From Bacteroidota bacterium (GTDB lineage Bacteria > Bacteroidota > Bacteroidia > Flavobacteriales > Flavobacteriaceae), in assembly GCA_023446155.1 (NCBI GenBank), contig JAEXIT010000001.1, positions 186,001-250,000 on the forward strand: DNA of 64,000 nucleotides. The letters are read 5' to 3'. Position 1 is the first letter of the stretch. Every line of letters begins with the position of its first letter. The position numbers and the translations under genes were made by a program. Of this stretch, positions 51,851 through 61,281 are shown piece by piece. Below the pieces are notes generated by a model. The model saw only the letters and a program-made list of their open reading frames with translations. It ran no database searches and was not told where the DNA came from.

Positions 51851-52417
51851 TTAAAATATTTTTAATTCGGTACTACCTTTTGGCATCATAATGTTTACTT
51901 TGGTTTTCACCACCTCCTGACCAAAAACAAACTGATTGACAGGAGAGGAGTTAGGGCGCATTTTTTCCATTTCTTCCCGTGTTCCGTAAAATAAAGCCCC
52001 ACTGGGACAAACGGTAGCACACATTGGCTTTTTGCCCACACTGGTTCTGTCGTAACACATATTGCATTTCATCATCAGATCGTAGTGTTCCACTTTTTTC
52101 GGCACCCCAAACGGACACGCCATCACACAATTGGAACACCCGATACAACGGGATGTATTGGCTGTATGTACGATTCCGAACTCATCTTTGGTGATCGCAT
52201 CGGCCGGGCAGACATTTGCACATACCGGATCGTCGCAATGCATACAAACCTGTACGGTCGTTTGAATCGTTACGGCCCGATCTACATAATTGACGTGAAT
52301 CATTGGTTCTTCACCGTTGGTCTCACACTCTGCACAAGCCGCTTCGCACGATTTGCAACCGATACAACGCTGCATATCCACGAAGAACTCTTCTTGTAGT
52401 TTATAATATTGATTCAT
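51851..52417 (-). CDS. Four-cluster [4Fe-4S] ferredoxin subunit (NarH/DmsB type)
   Basis: 188 aa from ATG 52417 (MNQYYKLQEEFFVDM). Sixteen Cys in four groups: CIGCKSCEAAC, CMHCDDPVCANVCP, CIGCSNCVMACP and CNMCYDRTSVGKKPMCATVCP, the pattern of electron-transfer subunits of molybdopterin oxidoreductases. Between the Rieske and reductase genes, so it is the expected electron relay. Confidence 0.93.
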   Translation of the reverse strand: MNQYYKLQEEFFVDMQRCIGCKSCEAACAECETNGEEPMIHVNYVDRAVTIQTTVQVCMHCDDPVCANVCPADAITKDEFGIVHTANTSRCIGCSNCVMACPFGVPKKVEHYDLMMKCNMCYDRTSVGKKPMCATVCPSGALFYGTREEMEKMRPNSSPVNQFVFGQEVVKTKVNIMMPKGSTELKIF

Positions 52418-52515
52418 ATTTATCGTAATTAAATTCAACCAAAATGGACAATTGAAATCCGTTTTAGCAAAGACTTAAAAATGATCAGGGAGAGAAGGCT
52501 TCTTTGCGTTTTGTA

Positions 52516-54732
52516 TTAATTGCTCTTATAATCGGGAGCATCTTTAGCGACATAGGCTTTTTTTCCGGTTGGGATAAGCTGACAGGCGCTGACTTTAAAT
52601 TCGGGAATTTTTGAAATAGGATCCAAATGACCACTGGTTAATTGATTGGCCGATTTTTTTCCAGGCCAATGATAAGGTACAAATACGGTATCTTCCCGGA
52701 TGGTTTCGACAATATTGGCCGGAAATAAAGCCTCGCCGCGTTTGGTAATCACACGAACTTCTTCATGTTGACTGATATTATATTGTGCGGCCAGTGTCGG
52801 ATGAATTTCGAGTAACGGTTGCGCAAATTGCTCGACCAGTTTTCCGATTCTTCGGGTCTGAGTTCCGCTGAGATACTGAGAAACCACTCGGCCGGTTGTC
52901 AGGATAACGGGATATTCATCGTCTACCGGATCCATACTGGGATGATAGTGTACGGGATTGAAATGAGCTTTACCGTCTGGGGTTTTAAATTTTTTATCCT
53001 CCCATAATCGTGGCGTACCGGGATGCTCCAGATCCGGACAGGGCCAGAAAACACCCATATTTTTTTCGATTTTATCGTAGGTGATTCCATAATAATCGGC
53101 AGTACCGCCTTTGGAAGCCACGCGAAGTTCATTAAAAACAGCTTCGCTATTCACAAAACTGAATTTATCTCCGGCGCCTAATCGTTGTGCCAGTTCTATT
53201 AAGATTTCTGAGTCGGTTCGGGCATTTTTTGGCGGATCAACAACCTTGCGAATGCGAACAACCCGTCCCTCGGCAGTGGTAACGGTACCTTCTTCCTCCT
53301 CGTGAAGCGACCCCGGTAAGATAATGTCACAGTGCCGCATCGTTTCGCTCATAAAAAAATCAATACCGACATAAAACTCGAGTTTTTCCAAAGCTTCACG
53401 AACATAATTGTTATTGGGTAAGGACACCAGAGGATTAAAGCAGAGCGAGAGCAACCCTTTGATCTCACCACGATGAATCGCCTCTATGATTTCGTAGGCC
53501 GATAGCCCTTTACCCGGCAGCTCTTTTTCATCGATACCCCAGACTTCGGCAATATACTTACGATGTTCCGGGTTTTCGATATCCCGGTTCCCCGGTAGTT
53601 GATCACATTTATGACCGTGTTCACGACCACCTTGTCCGTTTCCTTGTCCGGTGATTGTTCCGTAGCCACAATATGGTTTTCCGATTCTACCGGAAGCCAG
53701 CACTATATTGATACAACTCAGTACATTTTCAACACCTTTGGTATGGTGTTCAATACCTCGGGCATGCAGTAAAAATGAAGTAGCGGCTTTTCCCCAAAGT
53801 TTTGCTGCGGCTTCAATTTTTTCTTTTTTGGCACCGGTAATATTTTCGGCCCATTCCAAAGTATACTCTTTTACAGCTTCTTTAGCCGCTTCAAAACCAG
53901 AAGTATAGTTTTCTATAAAGTGATGATCAAGCATATCATGCACAATCATATAGTTAAGTATTGCTCCAAAAAGAGCCGAATCGGTTCCGGGACGTATATC
54001 GAGATGGATATCAGCCGTTCGGGCCAGGGGAATCACCCGCGGATCGACAACAATCAGTTTGGCGCCATTATCCCGGGCGCGCCATAACCAGTACGTAAGT
54101 GTCGGAAACGTTTCCGATACATTTGCTCCGGTTACGATAATCACTTCGGCTTTTTCCAGATCTTCATAATTATTGGAAGTCCGATCCAATCCGAAAGCTT
54201 TCTTATTTCCGGCGCCAGCCGACACCATACACAAGCGACCGTTGTAATCGAGATTTTTGGTTTTTATGGCTGTCCGCGCAAATTTTCCAACCATATAGGA
54301 TTTCTCATTCGTCAGGGAAACGCCCGAAAGAACGGCTATAGCGTCGTTACCATACAGAGACTGTATTCGTTTTATTTCCGAAACGGTCATATCCATGGCT
54401 GTGTCCCATTGTATGGGTTTGTAACCTTCGCCGGGCACATTGAAAAGAGGCGTCGTTAGCCGGTCAGGATGATTGTCCTGCATATAGCGTTGAACCCCTT
54501 TTGGACATAAGCGGCCCTGATTGAATGGAAATTCCATCCAAGGTTCAAAACCGACGATTTTATTGTCTTTTGCAAGTAGTTTAATGCCGCATTGCATACC
54601 GCAAAAACAACAATGGGTTTCGACCACTTTGTCCGGTTCGTCCCGTCCCGGAATGCCCTCCGGTTTCGGAAAATTGAGCGTCGGTCCAAATTGATCGATA
54701 ATACGATCGATATCGATAGGAAGTTTTGCCAT
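52516..54732 (-). CDS. Molybdopterin oxidoreductase, NasC/NarB-like nitrate reductase catalytic subunit
   Basis: 738 aa. N-terminal [4Fe-4S] site CCFCGMQCGIKLL with the fourth Cys in RLCPKGVQRY; the Mo-ligand Cys lies in NGRLCMVSAGAGNKKAFG, typical of NasA/NarB/NapA enzymes. The C-terminal molydop-binding domain (PVILTTGRVVSQYLSGTQTRR) is complete. No twin-Arg signal, so cytoplasmic. Two divergent NarK-like carriers make nitrate the likely substrate; formate dehydrogenase-like members of the family are the alternative. No NarJ chaperone or nitrite reductase gene is in the window. Confidence 0.85.
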   Translation of the reverse strand: MAKLPIDIDRIIDQFGPTLNFPKPEGIPGRDEPDKVVETHCCFCGMQCGIKLLAKDNKIVGFEPWMEFPFNQGRLCPKGVQRYMQDNHPDRLTTPLFNVPGEGYKPIQWDTAMDMTVSEIKRIQSLYGNDAIAVLSGVSLTNEKSYMVGKFARTAIKTKNLDYNGRLCMVSAGAGNKKAFGLDRTSNNYEDLEKAEVIIVTGANVSETFPTLTYWLWRARDNGAKLIVVDPRVIPLARTADIHLDIRPGTDSALFGAILNYMIVHDMLDHHFIENYTSGFEAAKEAVKEYTLEWAENITGAKKEKIEAAAKLWGKAATSFLLHARGIEHHTKGVENVLSCINIVLASGRIGKPYCGYGTITGQGNGQGGREHGHKCDQLPGNRDIENPEHRKYIAEVWGIDEKELPGKGLSAYEIIEAIHRGEIKGLLSLCFNPLVSLPNNNYVREALEKLEFYVGIDFFMSETMRHCDIILPGSLHEEEEGTVTTAEGRVVRIRKVVDPPKNARTDSEILIELAQRLGAGDKFSFVNSEAVFNELRVASKGGTADYYGITYDKIEKNMGVFWPCPDLEHPGTPRLWEDKKFKTPDGKAHFNPVHYHPSMDPVDDEYPVILTTGRVVSQYLSGTQTRRIGKLVEQFAQPLLEIHPTLAAQYNISQHEEVRVITKRGEALFPANIVETIREDTVFVPYHWPGKKSANQLTSGHLDPISKIPEFKVSACQLIPTGKKAYVAKDAPDYKSN

Positions 54733-54842
54733 ACTAAATAATAGATTATCGGTTTAAAATCGGGTTTTATGACGACTCCGATTTTAAAGTGGTTAGACAT
54801 TTATTTTAGTAGGTTTTTTGATTTGAGTGGGGAGGGGGAGGG

Positions 54843-55907
54843 TTATCCGAAATAAGTTCCGGATTCTTGCCGGGCTTTTAAATGCGCCATCGCTAATAAA
54901 TCTCTTTTTCCTTCGGGGCTGTACTCCAGTAGCGATTGTCCGTTTTCCGATTCAAGTCGGAATCCCAGTTGCCGGGTTAATTTTGTCAAATCAGAAATAT
55001 GGAGTTGTGTGGTATATTCTTTTCCGGTATGTTTACAAACCTGCATTCCTCTTTTTTTACCAACTTCTCTATAAATATGCGCACCGATCTGAGCCGGTCG
55101 CTGTATAATATGGAAAAACTTTCCAAATGGCATCCATATCAGAAATACGATTACAAAAAAAGCATGGGTAACGGCCATAAATTCATAGGTTTGTCCTTTC
55201 ATAAATTCATAGTCCAGTGTTAAACCTAGTCCGGTTAGCGATACCAATATCAATAATAATAAGGGGAGAATATCGCCTTCAAATGTCTGAGTCGCGATTA
55301 GCCCAGGATCTTTTAACCGCTTTTGCAGGAAATAAGAAGCACCAATAATGACCAGTAAAGAACACCAGTTTAAGGCTCCGAATGTTAGGAATCCGATAAA
55401 AGACTTCACCGGAAAACGCATAACATCGAATCCGAAAAAATGGGCGGTATAAATAGGTTCTAAATTAGGATCCAATCCGGATGTAGGATCTAAGGTAAAG
55501 TGAATCCAACCAAAAGTGAGAGGAAAAGTGATTGCAAATGCAATTGTACAACCAATAGCCATAAATAAGTGCGAAATCCCTCTTTTCTTTCCTCTTTTAA
55601 GTATAAAATCCTGAAAGACTATATTTTTAAAGAAATCTGTAATGACATACTGTGCATAGTGGAAAAAATCCTTTGAAAAAAGAATCCGGAAGCTACTTTT
55701 AAAATACAGCTCCGTGGGTGGCCTTTGAATCCACACCATATAGCGATACACAATTCCAAAAATGGCGAACAATGTTCCAAACAGATAGGCGACCAAAGCG
55801 GCATCAAAATTTTGCAGACTACGGGATCCGATAAGCACCAGTAGTAAGGTCAAAACCGCAGCAATACTGGCGGCAATGAAAGCTCTAAGGTTTATTTTTT
55901 GTAACAT
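54843..55907 (-). CDS. Multi-helix membrane electron-transfer protein
   Basis: 354 aa with about seven helices. After two N-terminal helices come a cytoplasmic loop (FKSSFRILFSKDFFHYAQYVITDFF) and further helices with His residues (HLFMAIGCTIAF, TAHFFGFDVM, VTHAFFVIVFLI) that could bind haem b, as in NarI or HdrE-like subunits. The basic C-terminal tail is soluble (THTGKEYTTQ region, CKHTGKEY). First gene of the leftward nitrate reductase series and likely the quinol-oxidising anchor. Haem binding is inferred. Confidence 0.78.
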   Translation of the reverse strand: MLQKINLRAFIAASIAAVLTLLLVLIGSRSLQNFDAALVAYLFGTLFAIFGIVYRYMVWIQRPPTELYFKSSFRILFSKDFFHYAQYVITDFFKNIVFQDFILKRGKKRGISHLFMAIGCTIAFAITFPLTFGWIHFTLDPTSGLDPNLEPIYTAHFFGFDVMRFPVKSFIGFLTFGALNWCSLLVIIGASYFLQKRLKDPGLIATQTFEGDILPLLLLILVSLTGLGLTLDYEFMKGQTYEFMAVTHAFFVIVFLIWMPFGKFFHIIQRPAQIGAHIYREVGKKRGMQVCKHTGKEYTTQLHISDLTKLTRQLGFRLESENGQSLLEYSPEGKRDLLAMAHLKARQESGTYFG

Positions 55908-55941
55908 ATTGTAAATAAAAATATTTGTTTTGTGATATAAA

Positions 55942-56052
55942 GTTATAAAAAATAAATAAAATCAATAATATGTTATAAAAATATTTTTTATTACCTTTAC
56001 AAAGTATACCCCAAGGGAGCAGCTGTTTATGGCTGTCCACTGGGGTTTTTTT
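55942..56052 (+). promoter_or_regulatory. Divergent nar promoter region with a terminator-like leader hairpin
   Basis: AT-rich stretch with two copies of GTTATAAAAA 30 bases apart (55942 and 55972), then TACCTTTA (55992-55999), one mismatch from TAnnTTTG. At 56008-56046 a hairpin has an outer ACCCCA/TGGGGT stem, an internal loop, and an inner stem around CAGC/GCTG with an 8-base loop; seven T residues follow. It sits in the untranslated leader of the first narK gene, where it could act as an attenuator. No rightward gene precedes it that would need a terminator. Confidence 0.6.
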
Positions 56053-56081
56053 ATTATTTGTAACCGATAAAAATTACGTTT

Positions 56082-57548
56082 ATGGAGAAAAATCTACGAT
56101 CTGCACACAAAATCCTTTTCCTAAACACATTGGCCTTTACTATTTGTTTTGCCTGTTGGACAATGAATGGTGTTTTGGTCACGTATTTGGTAGACAATGG
56201 GATATTTAACTGGTCGGTTGTGGAAACCGGATGGCTTTTAGGAATACCTATTTTATCCGGTTCGATTACGCGACTGCCTTTGGGTATACTTACCGATAAA
56301 TATGGGGGCAAGGTGGTTTTTGCCTGGTTGTTGTTAGGCTGTTCGATTCCGTTGTTTTTAATCTATTTTGTCCATTCCTATTGGGTCTACTTTTTACTAA
56401 GTATCTGTTTTGGGATGGTAGGTGCCAGTTTTGCCGTCGGAATTGCCTTTACCTCCATCTGGTACCCCAAAGAATGGCAGGGAAGAGCATTGGGCATTTT
56501 CGGCATGGGAAATGCGGGAGCCGCACTAACAACCTTTTTAGCACCGGCGACTTTAAATGCCTTATCGGCTTCTGATCCGGAAAACGGATGGCGCTGGTTA
56601 CCGGTAATCTATGGTATTACATTAATTGTTATGGGCCTTGTTTTTCTCTTTTTTGTAAAAAATAAAAAAGTAACGGGACAAGTAAAAACAACAAAAGAAT
56701 TACTTGCGCCACTAAAGAAAACACGGGTATGGCGTTTCGGACTTTATTATTTTCTGGTTTTCGGTTTGTTTGTGGCTTTTTCCCAATGGTTATTACCATA
56801 CTATGTCAATGTATACAAAACATCATTGGTATTAGGGGGGCTATTGACCTCAGCATTTAGTTTACCGAGTGGTGTAATCCGAGCATTAGGAGGGTATTTG
56901 TCGGATAAATTTGGTGCCCGGAAAGTCATGTACTGGGTATTGTATTCTTCATTGATTATAAGTGGATTACTGATGTTACCCAAAATGGATATACTCACAC
57001 CGGGGAAAGGTATTGTGGCGAAGAAAGCAGACGTCGTTACGGAAGTTACCGAAAATAAAGTCGTATTGGGAAATGAAACACTTACAATAAAAGAAAAACC
57101 GGAAATCCCGGAAAAAACAAGCATACTTCCCGAGTTATTCTCCTGGCAGGAAATAGTGGTAAAACAGAACCAGCACGTTCGGAAAAAAGAACTTTTAGCA
57201 GAAGGGGTTACCCTGATCAAATTTGAAGCTCATATCTGGGTATTTTCCCTGTTGGTAATCGCTATAGGGATTGTCTGGGGAATAGGAAAAGCGGCTGTCT
57301 ATAAACATATTCCGGAATACTTTCCCAACGAAGTAGGAATCGTAGGAGGGATGGTTGGGCTTATTGGCGGATTAGGTGGATTTATCGGACCAATTCTGTT
57401 CGGTTACCTATTGGATTTTTCAGATTTATGGACAAGCTCCTGGATTTTTGTTTTTGCCATTTCTGCTGTTTCACTTTACTGGATGGCACGCACCATTACA
57501 AAAATGACACATAAAGAAGCACCCCATCTCACACACCGTATCGAATAA
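56082..57548 (+). CDS. narK: NarK-like nitrate/nitrite MFS transporter with extra domain
   Basis: 488 aa, twelve helices. Nitrate signatures GMGNAGAALTTFLAPA (helix 5) and MVGLIGGLGGFIGP (helix 11) are present. Between helices 8 and 9 there is an insert of about 84 residues (301-384) that is hydrophilic and looks like a small beta domain of biotinyl/lipoyl type (KGIVAKKADVV, KQNQHVRKKELLAEG). The rest is a normal NarK. Follows the hairpin leader; the second carrier follows 76 bases later. Confidence 0.9.
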   Translation: MEKNLRSAHKILFLNTLAFTICFACWTMNGVLVTYLVDNGIFNWSVVETGWLLGIPILSGSITRLPLGILTDKYGGKVVFAWLLLGCSIPLFLIYFVHSYWVYFLLSICFGMVGASFAVGIAFTSIWYPKEWQGRALGIFGMGNAGAALTTFLAPATLNALSASDPENGWRWLPVIYGITLIVMGLVFLFFVKNKKVTGQVKTTKELLAPLKKTRVWRFGLYYFLVFGLFVAFSQWLLPYYVNVYKTSLVLGGLLTSAFSLPSGVIRALGGYLSDKFGARKVMYWVLYSSLIISGLLMLPKMDILTPGKGIVAKKADVVTEVTENKVVLGNETLTIKEKPEIPEKTSILPELFSWQEIVVKQNQHVRKKELLAEGVTLIKFEAHIWVFSLLVIAIGIVWGIGKAAVYKHIPEYFPNEVGIVGGMVGLIGGLGGFIGPILFGYLLDFSDLWTSSWIFVFAISAVSLYWMARTITKMTHKEAPHLTHRIE

Positions 57549-57624
57549 TTAAGTATAGGAGTTGGAACACAAACCTAACCGACACAGCTAGGCGAATAAA
57601 ATTAAAAACATTAAACTATTTTAT

Positions 57625-58953
57625 ATGAATTCACAGTGGCTGACGAATTACGATCCCAATGATGAACAATTTTGGGACAAAAAAGGCAAGAAAATAGCCT
57701 GGAAAACACTTACGATTACAACAATTGCATTAACCATTTCTTTTATCACCTGGTTTTTGTTTAGTGTAGTAGTGATTAAATTACCAAAAATCGGATTTGA
57801 TTTTTCGAATGACCAGCTTTTTTGGCTGGCGGCAATGCCGGGTCTGTCTGGCGGATTACTGAGGATACTGAATACGTTTCTGATTCCGCTTTTCGGAACA
57901 AGAAAAGTAATTACGGTAACGACATTAATTAAGATTATTCCTTTGTTAATGCTCGGTTTTGCGGTCATGAATCCCGAAACGACGTATGGTTATTTTATGT
58001 TGATAGCCTTTTTAATGGGAATTGGAGGGGGAGACTTTTCGTCTTATATGCCTTCGACCTCTTTATTTTTTCCCAAAAAAGAATTGGGTACGGCATTGGG
58101 AATACAAGCCGGAATCGGAAACTTTGGCGTATGTCTGGTTCAGTTACTGTCGCCATTAGTACTGAGCCTGGGGATTTTTTCCTTTGTAGGTGGTGGTGAA
58201 ATTATTGCCGCTACCGGTGAGGTAATATTTTTGGAAAACGTAGCTTTTCTCTATGTTGTTCCTTTACTTCTGGTTGGGATCTGGGCATGGTTTTCGTTAA
58301 AAAACATTCCGGTAAAAGCGTCATTTAAAGAACAATTGGATATATTCGGAGACAAGCATACCTGGTATTGTACGTTGACTTATTTTATGACTTTTGGAAC
58401 ATTTGCCGGTTTGGCTGCGGCCTTTCCGATGATGATAAAAAGTCTTTATGTGCCATTGGAAGCCGATTTAGATCCATTACAATATGCTTTTTACGGCCCA
58501 TTAATCGGTTCTTTAGTACGGGTGATTTTTGGTAAAATTGCCGATAAAACCGGAGGTGCAATTCTAACACACATTACAGGTGTCGCTCTGATAATCCTAT
58601 TTGGAATATTGATTTTGGGTGGCTATCTGACACCAACGTCAATGGAGCAATTTCCGGCATTTGTGACGATCATTTTGTTGATTTTCTTTTTTACCGGAGT
58701 TGGCAATGCGGCAACTTTTAAACAATTCCCGATTATATTTTCGGATTCGCCGAGAAAAGCGGCCGGTGTAATCGGATGGACTTCAGCAATAGCTGCTTTT
58801 GGGCCCTTTGTATTTAATGTATTGATTACCCAGTCCAGAGCGATTACCGGAGATACCCGTTTGTTTTTCGGATTGGTCTTTATAATCTGTATATGGGCGA
58901 CTTTTATCAATTGGAAATGCTATACCCGAAAAGGGTGTGAACGACCGAGTTGA
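57625..58953 (+). CDS. narK: Second NarK-like nitrate/nitrite MFS transporter
   Basis: 442 aa, no insert. Signatures: GIQAGIGNFGVCLVQLLSP in helix 5 and AAGVIGWTSAIAAFGPF in helix 11, plus FLMGIGGGDFSSYMPST. It is the NarK2-like partner of the preceding carrier. Two carriers often divide nitrate/proton symport and nitrate/nitrite exchange; which does which is not visible here. Confidence 0.92.
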   Translation: MNSQWLTNYDPNDEQFWDKKGKKIAWKTLTITTIALTISFITWFLFSVVVIKLPKIGFDFSNDQLFWLAAMPGLSGGLLRILNTFLIPLFGTRKVITVTTLIKIIPLLMLGFAVMNPETTYGYFMLIAFLMGIGGGDFSSYMPSTSLFFPKKELGTALGIQAGIGNFGVCLVQLLSPLVLSLGIFSFVGGGEIIAATGEVIFLENVAFLYVVPLLLVGIWAWFSLKNIPVKASFKEQLDIFGDKHTWYCTLTYFMTFGTFAGLAAAFPMMIKSLYVPLEADLDPLQYAFYGPLIGSLVRVIFGKIADKTGGAILTHITGVALIILFGILILGGYLTPTSMEQFPAFVTIILLIFFFTGVGNAATFKQFPIIFSDSPRKAAGVIGWTSAIAAFGPFVFNVLITQSRAITGDTRLFFGLVFIICIWATFINWKCYTRKGCERPS

Positions 58954-59043
58954 TAATCATTAAAATGCCCCCTTATTTAACAACGATTTTTTGTCATAAA
59001 ATCTCCCCCCCGGCAAGCAAATTATTAATTAAAAAATCAGGAT

Positions 59044-60324
59044 ATGTTAAAAAAACTAATGGTGTTTTGCCTTTGTTGCGGTTTTTATTTTACCAATGCT
59101 CAGGTCGACAGTCTTAAAATGAACATCGATTTCAGAACGCGTGCGGAATTAGATAACGGTCAGAAAACCTTAATTCCGAAAGGGAAAAATCCAGAAGCTA
59201 CGATATTTTCAAGAGCCAGAATCGGATTGGATTATTATTATCAGAATCTTGAAATGTATTTTTCAGGACAGGATGTCAGAATCTGGGGGGAAACTGCTAC
59301 CACTCAGGCTAAAAATCAAAATTTTACGGTTAACGAGGCCTGGGCAAAATTCCAGTTTAATCCGGCAGTGGGAGTAAAGTTTGGACGTCAGATACTGTCC
59401 TATGATAACGAAAGATTGGTGGGAGCACTCGATTGGGCAATGCAGGGGAGGAGTTTCGATGCCTTAAAAGGGATTTTTTCTCTTGGAAAAAACACAAAAT
59501 TAGAAGCGGTGGTGACCTATAATAATGATGGCGATGATACGAACGACACAGCTACCAACGAAGTATATGGTATTGCAGATAGTGGTGAAAAAACAAAATC
59601 ATTGCAATTGCTACATTATCAGTATAAAGATTCTAAGAAAGCACGGTTTTCCGTTATTGCGATGAACAACGTACTCCAAAATGCAGATGGTACGCATTAT
59701 GATATGCTGACAACCGGGGTGAATGCCGGAAAATATTTTGATAACTTCGGAATTTTTGGGTCCGGATATTATCAAACCGGTAAAAATACAGCCGGGCAGC
59801 GTAAAAAAGCATATCAATTCTCCATTAATGCCGATTTTATTATCAGTAAAGGGTGTAATGTAGTAGCCGGTACGGAGTGGTTATCCGGAAAGAATTTCGA
59901 TACGGATGCGACAGAAAATCGGTCCTTTAGTCCGATGTATGGTACCAATCATAAATTCAATGGCTTTATGGACTATTTTTATGTAGGTAATCATTTTAAT
60001 ACGTTTGGACTTAACGATTATTATCTTCTGACAAAAATAAAGTTCAGCCCTAAATCCAGTCTGATGGGAAATGTTCATGCCTTTACCACCAATGGAAAAT
60101 TAGGATTGGATAAAGAAGGAGAAGAGCGGTCTAAATACCTTGGAACAGAATTAGATTTGGTATTTCATCAGAAATTAAGTAAACAATTGGGGCTATTTCT
60201 TGGACATTCTTTTATGTTTGCTTCCGACAGTATGAATACATTAAAAAACGTTAGCAATCCTGAAAAAATACAAACCTGGACCTGGTTAGCGTTGCATTTT
60301 AATCCGTCGTTTAAGTTAAAATAG
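59044..60324 (+). CDS. Outer-membrane porin, alginate-export-like beta-barrel
   Basis: 426 aa. Signal peptide (1-19, ending TNAQ), then amphipathic beta-strands through the protein with FSRARIGLDYYYQNLEMYFSGQDVRIWG and VKFGRQILSYDNERLVGALDWAMQGRSFDAL, the alginate_exp pattern. Ends LKLK after NPSF. Co-located with the nitrate carriers, so it may let nitrate cross the outer membrane. Confidence 0.85.
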   Translation: MLKKLMVFCLCCGFYFTNAQVDSLKMNIDFRTRAELDNGQKTLIPKGKNPEATIFSRARIGLDYYYQNLEMYFSGQDVRIWGETATTQAKNQNFTVNEAWAKFQFNPAVGVKFGRQILSYDNERLVGALDWAMQGRSFDALKGIFSLGKNTKLEAVVTYNNDGDDTNDTATNEVYGIADSGEKTKSLQLLHYQYKDSKKARFSVIAMNNVLQNADGTHYDMLTTGVNAGKYFDNFGIFGSGYYQTGKNTAGQRKKAYQFSINADFIISKGCNVVAGTEWLSGKNFDTDATENRSFSPMYGTNHKFNGFMDYFYVGNHFNTFGLNDYYLLTKIKFSPKSSLMGNVHAFTTNGKLGLDKEGEERSKYLGTELDLVFHQKLSKQLGLFLGHSFMFASDSMNTLKNVSNPEKIQTWTWLALHFNPSFKLK

Positions 60325-60352
60325 AACCTTTTTACTCCGTATAAAGTAAAAT

Positions 60353-60384
60353 AAAACCCCGGAAGTTATTATTTCCGGGGTTTT
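60353..60384. terminator. Bidirectional terminator between convergent genes
   Basis: Perfect 12-bp stem (AAAACCCCGGAA with TTCCGGGGTTTT), 8-base loop, with A and T runs within the stem, ending both the porin gene and the leftward metallopeptidase gene. Confidence 0.9.
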
Positions 60385-60407
60385 GCTTTTATAATAGTCC
60401 TAATGAA

Positions 60408-61262
60408 TTAGTTTAGTTCGGCAAAAGTATCTCCTTTTCGAATATCGCCAGTTTGATAACCGCGTTTAAACCATTCGATACGTTGTGCGGATGTGCCATG
60501 TGTAAAAGAATCCGGGGTAACATGTCCCTGCATTTTTTTCTGAATCGCATCATCGCCCACTGCTTGCGCGGCGCTAAGAGCCTCTTCAATATCGCCCTCT
60601 TCCAGGTATTTCTGATTGTAATGTGCCCATAAACCGGCATAGAAATCGGCTTGTAGTTCGAGAGAAACCGAGAGTTTATTAGCCGCAGTCTGACTAAGTC
60701 CCTGTTGTAATTTTCGAACTTTTCCGGATGTTCCAAGTAAAGTCTGGACATGGTGGCCTACTTCGTGTGCAATGACGTAGGCAATCGCAAAGTCACCACC
60801 TTTGGCTCCGAAACGGGTCCGCAATTCTTCAAAAAAAGCCAGGTCCATATATACCTTACGGTCGGCAGGACAATAGAAAGGACCGGTCGCAGCGGTAGCA
60901 TTTCCGCAAGCTGTAGATACATTGTCAGTAAACAATACCATTCCGGGATTTTCATACGTCATCCCATTTTCCTGGAACACTTTAGCCCAGGTAGTTTCGG
61001 TAAATCCAAGAACGGTAGTAGCAAAATCACCCAGTTCTTTTTGTTCCGGAGTTAATTCGCGCTGTTGTACCTGTTCGGTAGATTGTCCCTGCTGTAACTG
61101 CTCCAAAAGGGGAGTGAGTTGCTGGGCATTTTCACCTCCAAACATATTGATCAATAAAATAATAATACCGATAAGTCCACCACCGGCAGCAATTTTACCA
61201 CCGGAAGACATACCACGACGGTCTTCTACATTTTCACTTTTACGTTCGCCTTTCCATTTCAT
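60408..61262 (-). CDS. Neutral zinc metallopeptidase, YpfJ family
   Basis: 284 aa. One N-terminal membrane helix (about 26-44, KIAAGGGLIGIIILLINMFGG) and a periplasmic metallopeptidase domain with HExxH in VIAHEVGHHVQTLLG and downstream ELQADFYAGLWAH. The opening motif MKWKGERKSENVEDRRG is characteristic of the YpfJ/KPN_02809 family. Function little known. Followed in the upstream direction by a membrane protein gene 19 bases away. Confidence 0.94.
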   Translation of the reverse strand: MKWKGERKSENVEDRRGMSSGGKIAAGGGLIGIIILLINMFGGENAQQLTPLLEQLQQGQSTEQVQQRELTPEQKELGDFATTVLGFTETTWAKVFQENGMTYENPGMVLFTDNVSTACGNATAATGPFYCPADRKVYMDLAFFEELRTRFGAKGGDFAIAYVIAHEVGHHVQTLLGTSGKVRKLQQGLSQTAANKLSVSLELQADFYAGLWAHYNQKYLEEGDIEEALSAAQAVGDDAIQKKMQGHVTPDSFTHGTSAQRIEWFKRGYQTGDIRKGDTFAELN

Positions 61263-61281
61263 AGGTTAGGATTTTATAAGG

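Noticed and set aside
56008..56052. Moco riboswitch upstream of narK
   Set aside because: The element is a single short hairpin of about 40 bases; the known Moco motif is longer and multi-branched.
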